Positions 23,628 to 35,842 of a DNA stretch of 64,000 nt are shown here, one piece after another. The translations under genes were made by a program, and so were the position numbers. This DNA is from Argentina anserina (taxonomy: Eukaryota; Streptophyta; Magnoliopsida; Rosales; Rosaceae), in contig NC_065872.1 in assembly GCF_933775445.1 (NCBI RefSeq), positions 19,282,001-19,346,000 on the forward strand. Reading direction: 5' to 3'. Every line of letters starts with the position of its first letter. Within the stretch, counting starts at the first letter, position 1. The notes beneath the pieces are model-generated. The model was not told where the DNA came from. It searched no databases and was given only the letters and a program-made list of their open reading frames with translations.

Positions 23628-24999
23628 CTCCCCCTTGTGTCGCATGCCTAGGTTGCATGGTGCACACATCATTGCCTCGGTAAAAACCTTGTCAAGCAAA
23701 ATAAAAACCTCTTGGGTAAAAACAAAAGCTTGATCGAAGGGAAAAAGAGCACAACGCACCGTCTACATTTGATAGCATCATGTGAGGTAGACTCCTCCTG
23801 AAGTCTACGAAACAACTCCCCCTGATTAGTGCCATAATCATGGTGTACAAAGAACAACGTACACAACATTCATTACATGCTTCTCAAACGTAGTCTTGGA
23901 CTAATGATTAATCATTAATCTAGCCACACATCCTTAGATCATACATGCTGTACTTAGCCAAACTTAGATCTTAGGAACCAAGATTGCATAACAACTCAAA
24001 ACAAGAGTTTGCAATGAAAATCAGATTCTCGGGTAGAATGACCTTCACTCACTTAAACGGCCATAACTTCTTCGTCAAAATAGGTATCAGTGAACCGTAA
24101 AATGTTCTGAAACGTAGACACCCGTGGATTTCCAGTGACATAAGGTTCACAACCTCATCCGATCGGAGCAGTTCACAATGCTCTGTCGAAGTTGACTGAC
24201 TTGCAAATTTCCGGACAGGACTGTCCTACTTTTCTAAAACGGCCATAACTCACTCAATATGATAGCTATGAATGAAAGGTTGATGTCCCTGGAAAGTAGA
24301 CAAATAGACCTTTCCAACGGTACTAATTTTACCATATTTCATCGAGCGAGCTGTCATGTAGGTCTCGTTAAAGTTGACCTACGAAACTGGACAGATTCTG
24401 ATTTGTCACATTTAATGTGTCTTTCGCGAAAAGAATGGGGGAATGGACCAATCAAGGACTGATTTTGGTCCAAGATGGAACCGTACGCATCCGCTACGCT
24501 ACTAGTGTCGACTGCTACACCAAGGCGTACGTTGATGTTGCTGGAGCTGCTGGTGGCGTTGGTGTGGATAGGATTTGTGTTGGTTCACTAAGTGTAGAAC
24601 TAAACCTATGTCAAAGAAGCAATGCAAGTCCAATGACAATGCATAGGCGCATAGTTAATCACGTCATAATGAAAGCAATAGTGTCCCAACAACACTAACA
24701 TGTATGAATGTATAGCTCATTGAATCTCTTCATCATCTATACTTAGACGGAATAGAGAATCAAGAATTAGCTTCATATGAACACATATAGGTATGAGTTC
24801 TTGCAACCGATTGTACTACGTTCTCTCGAACATCGCAATCTGATTACATAAGCTCTCCGTGGTCTGGAGGCATTTAAAGTCCCTTGGGCACTCTCATATC
24901 TGCGTCAAGATCCCTTTACAGATATTATATGACCACTATCATATGCTGCAAATCAGTTTTCATGGATACTACTACTGATCAAGTAGCGGAAAGCAATTA

Positions 25000-26843
25000 T
25001 GTCCATAACGAGAGAATATAACTCATCGTAGTCAATACTAGGATAATGAGACAATCTTTGCGCCATAAGTCCTGCATATATCGCATGACTTCATCTTTCT
25101 CATTACACTTACGAACAACGACCAACATAACAAGTCTAGTTCAGCCTGTATTGATTCTTTCCACTTCGGTCAAGTTGCTCATCGTTGATACTTTACAACG
25201 GAATAAGAGCATAAGCGAATACATCATCAATCATGGGAGATCAATACATTAAACACGCGCGCGCGCTGTATACGATCAATTCGTGAGAGTTCTATTCTTC
25301 TCTAACATCAACAAAAGGAGTCTGTAGCGTCCCACAGAAACTTAGTTGATACACATGTTTAGAGAATATCTCTTGATGATGGGCGAAATACTTGTACCTA
25401 TGCACTTCGCTTCTTTCTAGTTTTGATTCTAGAGAATAATGGTCTCCCCCTCATCTAGGCAGGAGCCAAGACCGAAGCTATGTCCCTTACTAGTCCATCT
25501 TTGCGTTTGCCGCCCTTGTTTTGTGGTGCAATGCCACGAGCGCCGACAACACCACAGCGTACGATGGTGCCATCGCCGGCTTCCTTCCCACTGTCAGGGA
25601 TGGTGCCAACGGTGCTAGGACCAGGTCATATGAAATTCTCTCATATTCTGAGAGTTCCAACCTTACCGGCACATCACAGCATTTATGTGCGATCTCGTCA
25701 CTTTCGCAATATCGGTAAAGTCATTAAGCATCGAATCTTTGACTTTCTGGAGGTCGATAATGCGTTGCACATTTGCTCACTTTGAGTAGTACGGGATCTT
25801 AATGAGACATAGTGCCACACCACGTCAATTCCTGGCGTTAAAACCAGAATGAGAGCATTCCATATCTCCCCCTAACGACGGGAAGTATGTCTCATCAAAG
25901 TGACCGTCTGCTAATATCGCAGGATAGAGATCAACGGTTGTAGATTGGAAATAGCGGACAAGTGTTGGTGATTCATAAATCATAACCAACTAGAATACTT
26001 AATCGTTTCAAGTAGACCCCTTGAGATAACTACAATAGAGGCACATAAACAACTTTAACCAAATAGGCGTTAGTGAAAAGAACGTTGGGACCGTATCCAG
26101 TGACCATCTGGTACGCACTAAACGCTTGGCAAGTTGTGGGTCTGAAACGAATAAGTGTCACTGCATGCAACATCATTACATATCCCCATGCAAAAATCGG
26201 CAGGTTAGTACCCATAACCAAGTCCGAGCTCTACTAGATCGTGCAGTGAATGAACATGAGGAATAATATGTTCAATGACGATCCCAGTAGATATGCAAAA
26301 CGAAATCATCAAAGTCGTGGAGGTGAACTCTCCAACGGTATCCAATCAAATAGATTTGAGAGGATGGGAAGGGTGGTGAGCCCTTAGTATGATGATCATA
26401 GCTAAAAACTTTAGCGAATGCAGCGTTTCTTGTGGAAAGCAAAGCGACGTGTGACCAACGCGTCGATGCTCTTAACCTATACCATAAAAATATCGAAAAA
26501 TGTCCGTATTCGGTTGGATAAGGTCCACTAATGTCACCTTAAATACTTTGTAAGAATGGAATGTTCTCGGTTGGAGCCTTAGCAAATAAGGACTTCTTTG
26601 AAATCTAGCAAAAGAACAAGATTTGCAAAATGAGCGATTGGCATCAGAGATTGTCATGGAGGCATTAGAAGACACGGGAGGCATCACAAGCTCCTGTGAA
26701 GGAGGGGATGCCGCCACCGACGGCCTTAATGCCATGGAGCCGCCTAAATAGGTAGGCTCGGCCTCACCGTGCATGGCACGGATAGGCTCGGCCTCACCGT
26801 GTGGAGCATGGGTGAGGTAGTCCTCCAATCGCTTCATGAACAT
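25000..26843 (-). pseudogene. Copia pol fragments: pre-integrase, integrase, reverse transcriptase
   Basis: Three relics are readable on the minus strand in pol order. At 26843-26472 a CKSC...FARFQRSP stretch ending PNTDIFRYF is the GAG-pre-integrase/integrase start. At 26221-26030, LPIFAWGYVMMLHAVTLIR is the integrase core end. Near 25110-25020, LMAQRLSHYPSIDYDE is the reverse-transcriptase palm entry. They lie in different frames with stops between, so the polyprotein is dead. A short GEAEP duplication sits before the zinc-binding stretch. Confidence 0.75.
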
Positions 26844-28159
26844 GAAAAATAGATGATAATGTGAATTTCAAAGAACTCGAATCATCATATCTTATTCAAA
26901 ATGACCAAAAAACGATCATGTCAAAACCGAGAAGACAGTAAAACCGAACCCATGATTCAAAGAATCTTGAGTTACATAAAGCTACTGCTGCATCCAAGCA
27001 AAACTATGTCTGTAGGCTAACAAAGCTACTGTCGAAGCTTGAAAAAGATACTGTCAATGAAATCTGACAGATTTATTCCTCTTCATTCTTAACACAAATA
27101 TCAAGATGAAATTCCATCATTGGCATGTATGGCCTTTAAAACTTAGTAAGGCACGAAGATATAGAACATAATCTCCGCACGAGATCCGTAAAACAACTAC
27201 CTGCGCCGTAGGACAGTGTGGGTGGTTACGCAATTAGCAAGACACTCGATTTCACGGCAGGACATTCTCAAAATGAAGATTTAGAGAGTCAATGACGCGG
27301 TGAACTTCTCTACACAATACGCCGTAGGATATTGTAAGAGAGGGGATTGAAACAAATGACAATCCCATCGAATGTATCACATGGCAATAGAACTACATTC
27401 TTCAACTTAAGAGTTGGAAAAACATGGTATTAGAGCAGTTGAATACCAAACAATTACGGTGGAAAACCTTCCATTTGGTGCCGGTGGTCACCAATAATAA
27501 TAAAATCATTTGAGCTATGAAACGAGTTGGAGAAAACTGGAAAATTAACCGGAAAACCATGTCAATATAACTCAAAACCGGGTGAAATTTAGACTGGGAA
27601 AATGTGGCAGCAAGAACTGCTGAAATATGCGGAAAACATGACGAGAAACGACGGAAAAAAAATCGTCGGACAAACTCGTCGGAAGTCGGCGGCACCGATT
27701 GCCGGAAAACTGGCCGGCGGCGGCCGGAGCTGGCCGGTATGGAGGCCGTAACTTCAGGTCCGACAGGGAACGCCGTCCGGAACCGGATGGTGGTGCCGGA
27801 AACGCCGGAAAATGGTCGGAAAGCAGCGAATACGCCGGAAAACGTTCCGGAAACGCCGGAACAGTAACCGGGAAAAACGACGTCAATTTTGACGTTCTGA
27901 GGTCCGTTTTCCAAATTTTAAGGTCCAAAATCACAATGTAGTGCTATTGGGGTCCCATGTAACCCAAAAGCGGCCAATTTAAAAACCACGTGAGTTGCAA
28001 ACGTTGACCATGCATGCTAAGCCAAGGCAAATAAAATTCTCACGAGTCAATCTTGTAAACAAGAAATACGAGAAATTTTATAGAATATGCCAATATTTAA
28101 TACAACACAAACAAGCTTCCAATTCCAATAGACGACTTAAGCTAAAGTCGAGCAATAAT

Positions 28160-29264
28160 CATGGCAATGCCAACGTCATACTTGAAAAATAGTAAGCAGA
28201 AAACATAGTCAAAATAGATTGACTAATCAAAAGTCCGTAGCAACAAAATCTTGCATATCGGATTGGGCGGAGCCTTAGCCTGAGGCTCAAAAATGTTTGC
28301 TTACTTGAGAATGGAAGAATGTTACTTTTCCATCTCCAAAATTCCCTCAAGAAATAGATACAGGTGCCAAAAAGGGCATGCGTTTCTTGGATGTGGAGTA
28401 TGCATCAATGTCAACTATGATAATACAACGTCATAGACGTTCATTAAATCACTTTAAGTGTGTCCCATAGAATTCTTTATTTTTGAGATCTTTTGTCAGC
28501 AAATAGTGCTGCATCAGAGTAATGAATCAACTCAAATAAATGAGTACGTAGACCTTGGGATTATCGTTTATAGACATGAGTTTAAGAAAACTCAAACATT
28601 CAAATAACAGTCGCGATGGCGACGCATCCATAAGAAACGAGGGTTGTATAGGTTTCGAATAATCGAAATATTCAAGTATGTAACCGGAATTAGAAGGGTT
28701 GTGATGTATATGGTCACAAAATAATCGATGCATATCGGCGATTCTCATGATCGCACCCAAAACAGCGGTGCACTCAGGCGACCACACGAAATCGATATCT
28801 TCCTTTTTAAATAATAACGTGACACCCCCAGGACCGTCACACGAAAAACGTCGACCAAGAGGGGAATCATATCCCTCTTTGGTCTCATCGGCGTTATAAG
28901 AAAGGCCGGAAAAGAAGACATGAAAAAGGCTAATAGCGCCCGATAATTTATATATATATGTTCAAAAGCAGCAACTCTAAGAAAAACATACTTGTTGGTC
29001 TGCCAAATAGACCGCATATAAGTAAATTGCTCTGCAAATCGATCGTCATGCATGAAGTTGCTTGTTGAATTCCTTTTCGATCTTCGTCCGATGACATAAA
29101 AATCGTGGGAGGATACGATCGGAATCGTATGTAGATGGCAAAAGTATCGTCCATCTCGGCATGAATGTCATCACCATAGTACGACGAGTAATCACTTTTC
29201 CTATGCAAGCACGCGAAACAGAGTTAGAAAACGAAAACGTGCAAATAAATGATTTAATAAGCAA
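28160..29264 (-). other. Copia copy 2 gag-side region, degenerate
   Basis: On the minus strand this is the 5' part of the element, where gag would be. Only short frames without recognisable motifs are present. The 28840-29100 block is shared with Copia copy 1. Confidence 0.45.
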
Positions 29265-29536
29265 TAGGAAAAGAAAAAGGAAAAAAGAGAAATAGTTTAA
29301 AGGCCCAAATGGGTAGAGAAGACGGGAGTAGCTTCTCTTGAGCGAAGAGTTTGCTTGTGCAGTTCGCGTTCATTGCGTATATATGCGGGAGGAGCAATTT
29401 TGAATCCTCTGATGCGGGGTTTGTCGGGGCAAAAAGATGTTTTTGCGGAGCGAATGCGGAGGATACCCTGCGGGGCTGCGGAGGCTGCGTGCAGGGGCAG
29501 CAGGGGGGGGGGTCGCAGGGGCTGCAGGGCAGGGCA

Positions 29537-29638
29537 GCGTGCGGGGCTGCGGGGGCAGCGTGCAGGGGCAGCGCGCGGGGCTGCGGGGGCAGCGTGCAGG
29601 GGCTGCGCGCGGGGCTGCGGGGGCAGCGTGCAGGGGCT
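29537..29638 (+). repeat. 34-bp G-rich tandem repeat in Copia leader
   Basis: Three units of about 34 bp (each with the core GGGGCTGCGGGGGCAGCGTG) lie in the leader of Copia copy 2. Because 34 is not a multiple of three, all three plus-strand frames stay open, which gives Gly/Arg/Ala-rich false proteins. The G-runs could form quadruplexes. Related G-rich sequence is present at 10240-10345 in copy 1. Confidence 0.8.
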
Positions 29639-29795
29639 GCGTGCGTTGCGGCGGCAGCGATGCGGCAGCTGCAGGAGGTGCGCCGGCGAGGAGATGCCGG
29701 AGCTTGGAATCGACGGCGGCCGGCGGAGGAGAGAGGGAGAGAAAAAAAAATAGGGCTCTAAAAGTTCAGGGTTTTAGAGCAACGTGCTGATAACG

Positions 29796-29979
29796 TGTTT
29801 CAGGATGAAATAATTGTGTATTATTGAATGATATGGGGGCCTATATATAGGCATTACAAAACCACAATCCCGTAGGATTCGGAGTCCTAATCTATTACGG
29901 AGATGCTAATCTATCTCCTAACAGGAAACTTATTAGGCTAAGACACACACAAGAGTAGAATAGTAATTCTCCCGGAACA
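29796..29979 (-). repeat. Copia copy 2, right (5') LTR
   Basis: A 184-bp LTR followed by the target duplication ACAAC. On the minus strand the next inner sequence is CGTTATCAGCACG, the probable primer-binding region. Confidence 0.92.
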
Positions 29980-30009
29980 ACAACAAAATTACATAGAGAA
30001 ACTTCTAAA

Positions 30010-30440
30010 ACAATTTAAACCATGTAAGTCAAAATTAAAAGCCCCGGAAGAAGGGAAAAAGAGCATATTCTGCCCGGTGAGTGACCTAAACTTTCAATTA
30101 AATGAGCAAGAAAATTTGCTTCACGCCATATGTGAGTGAAACTAATAGAGATAAATTGGTCGGCTAGTCTTCTAATATCATTGCTGATAGAGTCAATGAG
30201 GATCTTAGAATCACCTTCAACCTGAATTCTTGTATAACCATGCAAAGAGACCAGCGCGTAAACCCAAAGTTTCAGCCAAGAGGACAATAGTTTTTCCTAA
30301 ACGTTTAGTAGAAGCAAGAAGAGGACAACCTTGATCATCACGGATGACAAAACCACCACCAGCATTATCATTCAAACGTACAGAACAATCAAAGTTTAAT
30401 TTAACAAAGTGACTGGGAGGGCTATGCCATTTTATCATTC
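30010..30440 (-). pseudogene. RNase H-type (RVT_3) fragment of a LINE-like element
   Basis: Two overlapping minus-strand frames read as one RVT_3 domain. The first has VKLNFDCSVR and GGFVIRDDQGCPLLAS, then AETLGLRAGL. After a frameshift near 30225-30250 it continues IQVEGDSKILIDSI and THIWREANFLAH. These are the usual KLN-DGS, RD-G, AE-AL, E-DS and RE-N-AD positions of the family. It has no partner domain, so it is a stranded end of a non-LTR element or a host RVT_3 gene. Confidence 0.7.
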
Positions 30441-30915
30441 ATTTCTAATGTTTGGTATGCACAACGAAAGGAATTACTTTCCTAAATGAGGGGAAAATAT
30501 GAGGGAAATTAAAATACTTCATTCTATGAATCTATGGAACAAACTTCCCTCCTCAATTCCTTGCATTCATTACTCACTGTATTATTTTTTGAATTAGTTA
30601 CATTTTTTTTTCATGCTAACTTCCATTGATTTACCAAACACCGAAAAGAAAACTTCACTTTCTATTTAAGTTCCATTCCCATGAGAATTACAAAGGAACT
30701 ATTGTCATTTTCGAATAGCAAACGAGGCCTTAGAGTAACGAAATTCGTAGAGCAGCTAGAGCTAGGAACTCAACTCCATCTTGCAGAACTTATTTTCGTT
30801 TGAAATTCTTTCGCTTATGCAACCATCTCCACCCTAATCACCAACAATTTCTCCCCTTCCACCTTTCAGCTTTTGTCATGCTAGTTCAATAAAAAAACGA
30901 ATATGTACGTATTTA
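30441..30915. other. Intergenic, nothing recognised
   Basis: AT-rich sequence between the RNase H fragment and the solo LTR. No frame, repeat pair or motif stands out. Confidence 0.35.
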
Positions 30916-30920
30916 ACAAA

Positions 30921-32933
30921 TGTCACGACCCCAAAATTTCGAGCATGAAACTCAAATTTCGAAGTCATGAAAATCATTAAAACAATCTCAATGAATCGAA
31001 ATCATTTTAAATGCTACAGCAGATCATCTCTGAGTTCAAAAATACAACTCAGTCAAACTGATTATTACAAAACCAATTTATAATTCAATATTATAACAAA
31101 TGAAAATGTATAAATCCTCACATAAATCCACACAAAAATCCTCACATAAATCCACACAAAGTTCTCACCAAAATATGGAAAATAAACGACTTCAAATCTT
31201 CAGAGTTGTCCTTCGATTTCCACTAATCGACACCTGCAGAATTATCCCCTACACCATCGAATAGGTGCACCAGGATTGTAAACACAAACCCGGTAAGCTT
31301 TACAGCTCGTATGAGTAAAATAACAAATACCACTCGCATATCAATATATACGAAAATCCACAAATCAACAAATATAAATGCACTCATGACAAATTAGACG
31401 GCCCATCTGGTTGTCTAATAATGTGAAAATATATGTACTCATGAGAATTGGGCAACCCCTCTGTTTACCCAAATGCATTTATAATACGGGTACTCATGAG
31501 TGCTGATACACCTCTGTTACCTCTCATTTAGTACGCCGCCGACATTCATGTATTACTGTACAAATACATATTAATTACGTATTTATGTACGTGTACATAC
31601 TATTTACATATTTATGTACGTATACATACTATTTAAAAGTAAATACTGTTTCAGTCAATAATAATTACCGATTTACCCTTCCGAAATTACTTTTACATTT
31701 ACTGAATGTAATTTTACATTTACATTTATCATATGTAAAATAAATTTACATTTACCGTACGTAAATCACTTTTACATTTACCGCACGTAAAAATAAATTT
31801 ACAAATTTATTGTTTCAGAAACATTGTTCACGCACCGCTGCACGTGGCGGCGCGTGGGGTACAGGCGCCACCTCCGGCAGCCCGCGCGTGGCGCTCACGC
31901 GCCACTCACTGTGGCAGCGCATGGGGCCCACATGTTAAGCATAACACCGGCGCGTAGCACGCCACCGCCGCCCAAATCCTCTCCTTTTCTTCCTCCTCCA
32001 CCCCTACACGGCCCAAGGCCACCTCCAAGCCTATTCATGTTCTCACACACGCCGCCCTAAGGGGCGGTACCTCCCCCCCCCCTCCTCCTCCTCCGATTTC
32101 GCCACCAATCAAACCCAAATCCATCAAAAATCACACATCAACATCACAACAATTCAATTCATACCTAGATCGTACGTTGGAGTCTTCGATTCGTCGTCGG
32201 TGATGCTTGAGAGGCCGGCGACGTCGATTCGTGCAAAGGCGAGGGCATGCGGTGAATCGAGGCTCACCCCTTGTCGTGGAAGGCTCCAGAGGTGAGAGGA
32301 GGCGAGCTTGCCTTGAGCACGGAGTCGGCGGAGGGCACGGCGGAGGAACGCACGAGCTTTGGGTCACCACGCAGGCTTCCCGGCAGCGAGGGGGAGGTGC
32401 GCCGAGGTTGGAGTTTGGTGAAGAAGGCCTCGCGAGGCTGTAGAGCGAGGCGGTGCAAGCCACGGAGGGCTGGATGGCGAGATCGCCGGTGGTGCGTTTT
32501 TCGGAGGGAGAGAGAGTCGGGGGAAGAGAGAGAGAGAAGGAGGGAGGCGCGGGGATGAGTGAAGAAGTGGGTTTCCGAAAATGGAAACCCTACTTCAGAA
32601 AAGTTTCATTTTATACTCTTTTCTAAATCGGAAACTAACTTACGTCGTTAATAACTTTCACGTCCGACGTCCGATTCAAACGCGTGATGTGTCCATAAAC
32701 TCGTATCGACGAGCTCTACAACTTCCGTGAAGGAAGTTTTCACAAATGAACGACGGAACAAAAGTCGAATCTCACGTCGCGGAAACGTAACGTTTTTCTA
32801 AATAAACGTTCCGATAACGTCTCCGTTTTCGACTTCCGACGTCGCAACGCGAGACATCACGTTTAAAGAATTTCACAAACTTATAAATTTAAAATCAATC
32901 CAATAAATCGTTCCGAAAAATCGAGTTATTACA
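30921..32933. mobile_element. Solo LTR (about 2.0 kb, Ty3/Gypsy-like) with 5-bp TSD
   Basis: The sequence runs from TGTCACGACCCC to GTTATTACA and is flanked on both sides by ACAAA (30916-30920 and 32934-32938). TG...CA ends, a 5-bp duplication and no internal domain identify a solo LTR left by recombination between two LTRs. TGTCACGACCC starts are common in long plant Gypsy LTRs; that family call is from general knowledge. The middle holds short TACATTTA/TACGTAAA repeats (31540-31800) and a GC-rich part (31830-32560) with spurious open frames. Confidence 0.85.
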
Positions 32934-32944
32934 ACAAATAACTG

Positions 32945-33100
32945 AAATAAGGTGCGTAGTCTACTAGTTTGCGGGTTGCATTTTTGACTCTAATAGCTAA
33001 GGAACCTTAAAACTCCTAGAACCTGCACCAGTAAGGTTTCTATTGCCATAAGGTCCTCGACTTGCACCTATCAATGTTGCACTATCCCAGCCCAAGTACA
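32945..33100. repeat. Copy of the F-box/UGPase spacer sequence
   Basis: The run around CTGCACCA and AGGTCCTCGACTTG matches sequence at 35410-35560 and 52430-52560, which lies downstream of the two F-box copies. Its start (TTTGCGGGTTGCATTTTTGA) also resembles 51765-51815. This third copy, just left of F-box copy 1, suggests that a further F-box unit once stood here. Confidence 0.6.
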
Positions 33101-33658
33101 CAATCCACATTGTCGATTTAATTTCTGACGATCACAACATTATCTACAAAAGGTCCACACGACACCTCGAAGATATCCATGCGAGATCGAAAATGGAGCT
33201 AAAAGATAGAGATCAGAGCTCAAGAGATGAAATTGAGTTGCCGACCGGTAGCGTAGTGGTATTTCACAAGCTATAGTACCCACTTTTTTGGTAGAATCCA
33301 TGTAATCATCTGCATCTTTGTTTTTTTCTTGAAATGAAGATTTAAACGCATGACCTCAATCCTCAACGCCTGACCCCACCCTTGTTCCAAGCCACCGGGC
33401 ACAAGGATTTGGTATTTGCCCAGTGAATTTCACACCGCGCCAACCAGACTGGAACAGGTTTGTTTATCCTAATTTGAATAGGATTCCTCATAATCTATAG
33501 ACTGGAATACCCTATTAGTAATGAAATACACACTCCCGAATTCTCTTCCCCTACAAATGGTTGCTGTTAATCGTAACTGTAAATCGAGTTTAAAAGGGAG
33601 TATAGTTATATATTCTGGTAGAAGAATAAATTAAATAAACTGCCTTCACCGGAAAGTC
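33101..33658. other. Upstream of F-box copy 1, nothing coding
   Basis: No gene is recognisable. This should contain whatever promoter the F-box gene had. Confidence 0.35.
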
Positions 33659-34877
33659 ATGCAGAGGCCAATTTGCTCAGCGGCAGAAAACATAGTAAAT
33701 ATGGAAGATATCCTTGTTTTGGTACCAGCTCGATCACTGGTCCGTTTCAAGTGTGTCTCCAAGCATTGGTACTCTCTAATCACCGATCCTAAATTCTGTC
33801 ACCGCCATACCCTTCAAAATCCAAACCCCAACATCTCTGCTTTCTTCTTCCGCTGCAATATCGATGATGAAAAATTCTTTGACTCAATTCGTCTTGGTAC
33901 TCATGGTAATCTGTCTGGTAATCCCTTCAAAGCTCTCCTTGGTTTGGGATTGAAGGTTATTCAGTCGTGCAATGGTCTCTTCCTCTGCGTTCGGAGACAG
34001 ACGTTTTTCAAGTTTGGACATGAACCAACACATGATCCCATCTATGTTATCAATCCCACAACTCATCAAGTCTTTTGCTCTTTCTTCTCCGGAGGGCACG
34101 GTCGGACACTTAATACCTTATGCTTTGGCTTTTGATCCTTCCAAATCAAGTCATTACAAGGTGGTCTGCTTTAGTTACACGCATATAAAGATATATTCAT
34201 CGGAGACTCGAACTTGGAAGTTTCTAGAGCATTCTTTTGTCTCAAGAAACTGTCTGGACAAGTTCTGCTTTGGCATTAGCAGTACCATGGAAAAAGGGGT
34301 ATACTGTAATGGCGCAATTCATTGGATGCCAGACTCATCAAGTTGGGGAATCGGCTATGAAGGTGGAAAATCGGTAACGGATGGCCATTTGTTGCTCTAC
34401 TATCACTTAAGTGAAGAATGTATGGGAGTAGCTGGTCATATTTCAACCTTTGAAATAGATGATGAATTGTTACCGCGGTACATTTGTAGATATTTTGGAG
34501 AATCTAGTGGCCATTTGTACTTGATTGACATATATAGCCACAGTGAGACTCAATTTGATGTGATGGGAATGGCAAGAGATTATTCTGGCTGGTTTGTCAG
34601 GTACCATGTTGACCTTAATCGGGTGAATATTAGGGCGCTTGGTCTACATAACTCTTACTTGTATGTCTTGGCTCTCAGCAAAGATGAAGATCAACATCAA
34701 CATGAAGAGAGGGAACACAGAGTGTTGTTCATTTCTCGTTATCAAAAAATCATATCACCTGAAGATGGAAAAAGGAGAAGAAGGAAAAGAAATAGGACAT
34801 TTGAGATTTCCACGAAAGGTTCTCTAGTTTTAGATGGTGGTGACTATTACATGGAGACTTTAGCTCCTGTCATGTAA
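33659..34877 (+). pseudogene. F-box protein (At5g07610-like), frameshifted
   Basis: Such proteins are substrate receptors of SCF ubiquitin ligases. The first frame (from 33659, MQRPICSAAENI) carries a short F-box end with ARSLVRFKCVSKHWYSLI, followed by the family's FCHRHTLQNPNP block. It stops at 34133-34135. The second frame takes over near 34100-34125 (YALAFDPSKSSHYKVVCF) and continues through the beta-rich F-box associated domain (SSETRTW, GVYCNGAIHWM, GESSGHLYLID) to TAA at 34875. A one-base shift is needed to join them. The F-box helix before ARSL also looks about four residues short. Two defects make loss of function likely; a sequencing indel is the alternative for the shift. A broken paralogue is at 49828-50560. 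Confidence 0.75.
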
Positions 34878-35842
34878 TCCAATATACAGATGTTGCATGA
34901 ATTATTTCCTTTGTATTTTGAATTTCTATTGACTTTTATCATTCTGTGCATATATGCTTGTTATAATTAAGTTTTAATTTGCATCATTTCAAGCATTTAG
35001 TTTGTAGTACGTGGTTGTTGATCGAATATTATGTCCATAGATGCAAATGAGATTAGTCTAGATTTCAAGCGCGCGCTGCTTCTGAACTTTTCTTTCCGTG
35101 TGGACTGGAATGCAACACACAATTTCATCAAGACAAAAATGAGGAAAAAGACTGTATGGTTCTCAAAAAAATCTGTGATGGTTTCTTGGTAATCGGAAGA
35201 CACCCCTGTAACCATAATACTGTAAACGCTGCTGCCAGTAAAAATATATTTCACTTCTATGGACGTATTGATTCAATTCCATATCCCGCAAATTATACAT
35301 GATACAATATACGGAAGATGAGGTGAGATAAGATAGGAGACTGCCGTACTCAGTTCTATTTCAAATGCCTGTAGCCTGTAGGAATATCAGTAATTTAACA
35401 AACAAAAGTAGGTAGTCGACTGGTTTGCCACTTTGCCAATGCACAGTTGCTATTTGATCTTATTTGTACTTGGACCTGCACCATTGAGGTTGCTATTCCC
35501 ATCAGGTCCTCGACTTGAACCTACGAGGTCATCAATGTGGGCACCGAAAGAGGTTCCTGACCCGAGAGGAACCTAATTGGAGAGAGACAGAGTTCTCCAA
35601 AACACACCAAAGATGTTTCCATGGCTATAGACCAAACGAGGTCATATGCCCAATTTAACATAGCGACTGTGTATGGTGTAAGTCAGTAAGTGTACGTAGT
35701 TGTAGTCTTAAAGGAATCAGGTCCCAAAGTGTTTTTGGTTCCAAAAGGATCAGCATCTGACATTTACTTGCTCCAAATACTACTGGGAAATGTTGTAAAT
35801 TTACTTTCAGCTCACGACATGCATCAATCCTTGTCTATGAAA
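34878..35842. repeat. Duplicated spacer between F-box copy 1 and UGPase fragment
   Basis: This sequence is homologous in blocks to 50540-50765, 51520-51640 and 52400-52840. In the right copy a MITE splits the first two blocks. The stretch contains no gene; frames in it are short. Confidence 0.7.

Larger units (their letters stand above)
23444..29979 (-). mobile_element. Ty1/Copia LTR retrotransposon (younger copy)
   Basis: Two 184-bp LTRs (23444-23627 and 29796-29979) begin TGTTTCAGG and end GGAACA, flanked on both sides by ACAAC (23439-23443 and 29980-29984). I count two mismatches between them (about 1.1 percent), so insertion was recent relative to copy 1. The minus-strand polypurine tract AAGGGGGAG is at 23628-23636. 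Pre-integrase, integrase and reverse-transcriptase relics occur in Copia order on the minus strand. Despite the young LTRs no long gag-pol frame exists, so it probably moved using enzymes made elsewhere. Confidence 0.93.

Noticed and set aside
24259..24698. Plus-strand frames of 67 and 93 codons
   Set aside because: They lie inside the minus-strand Copia element, in its decayed pol and 3' region, and are antisense to it.
29351..29790. Long Gly/Ala/Arg-rich frames in all three plus-strand phases
   Set aside because: The 34-bp G-rich tandem repeat and GC-rich leader keep every frame open. They are composition artefacts in a retrotransposon leader.
31824..32558. Several open frames in the GC-rich middle of the solo LTR
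   Set aside because: They overlap on both strands and fall wholly within an LTR defined by exact target duplications.
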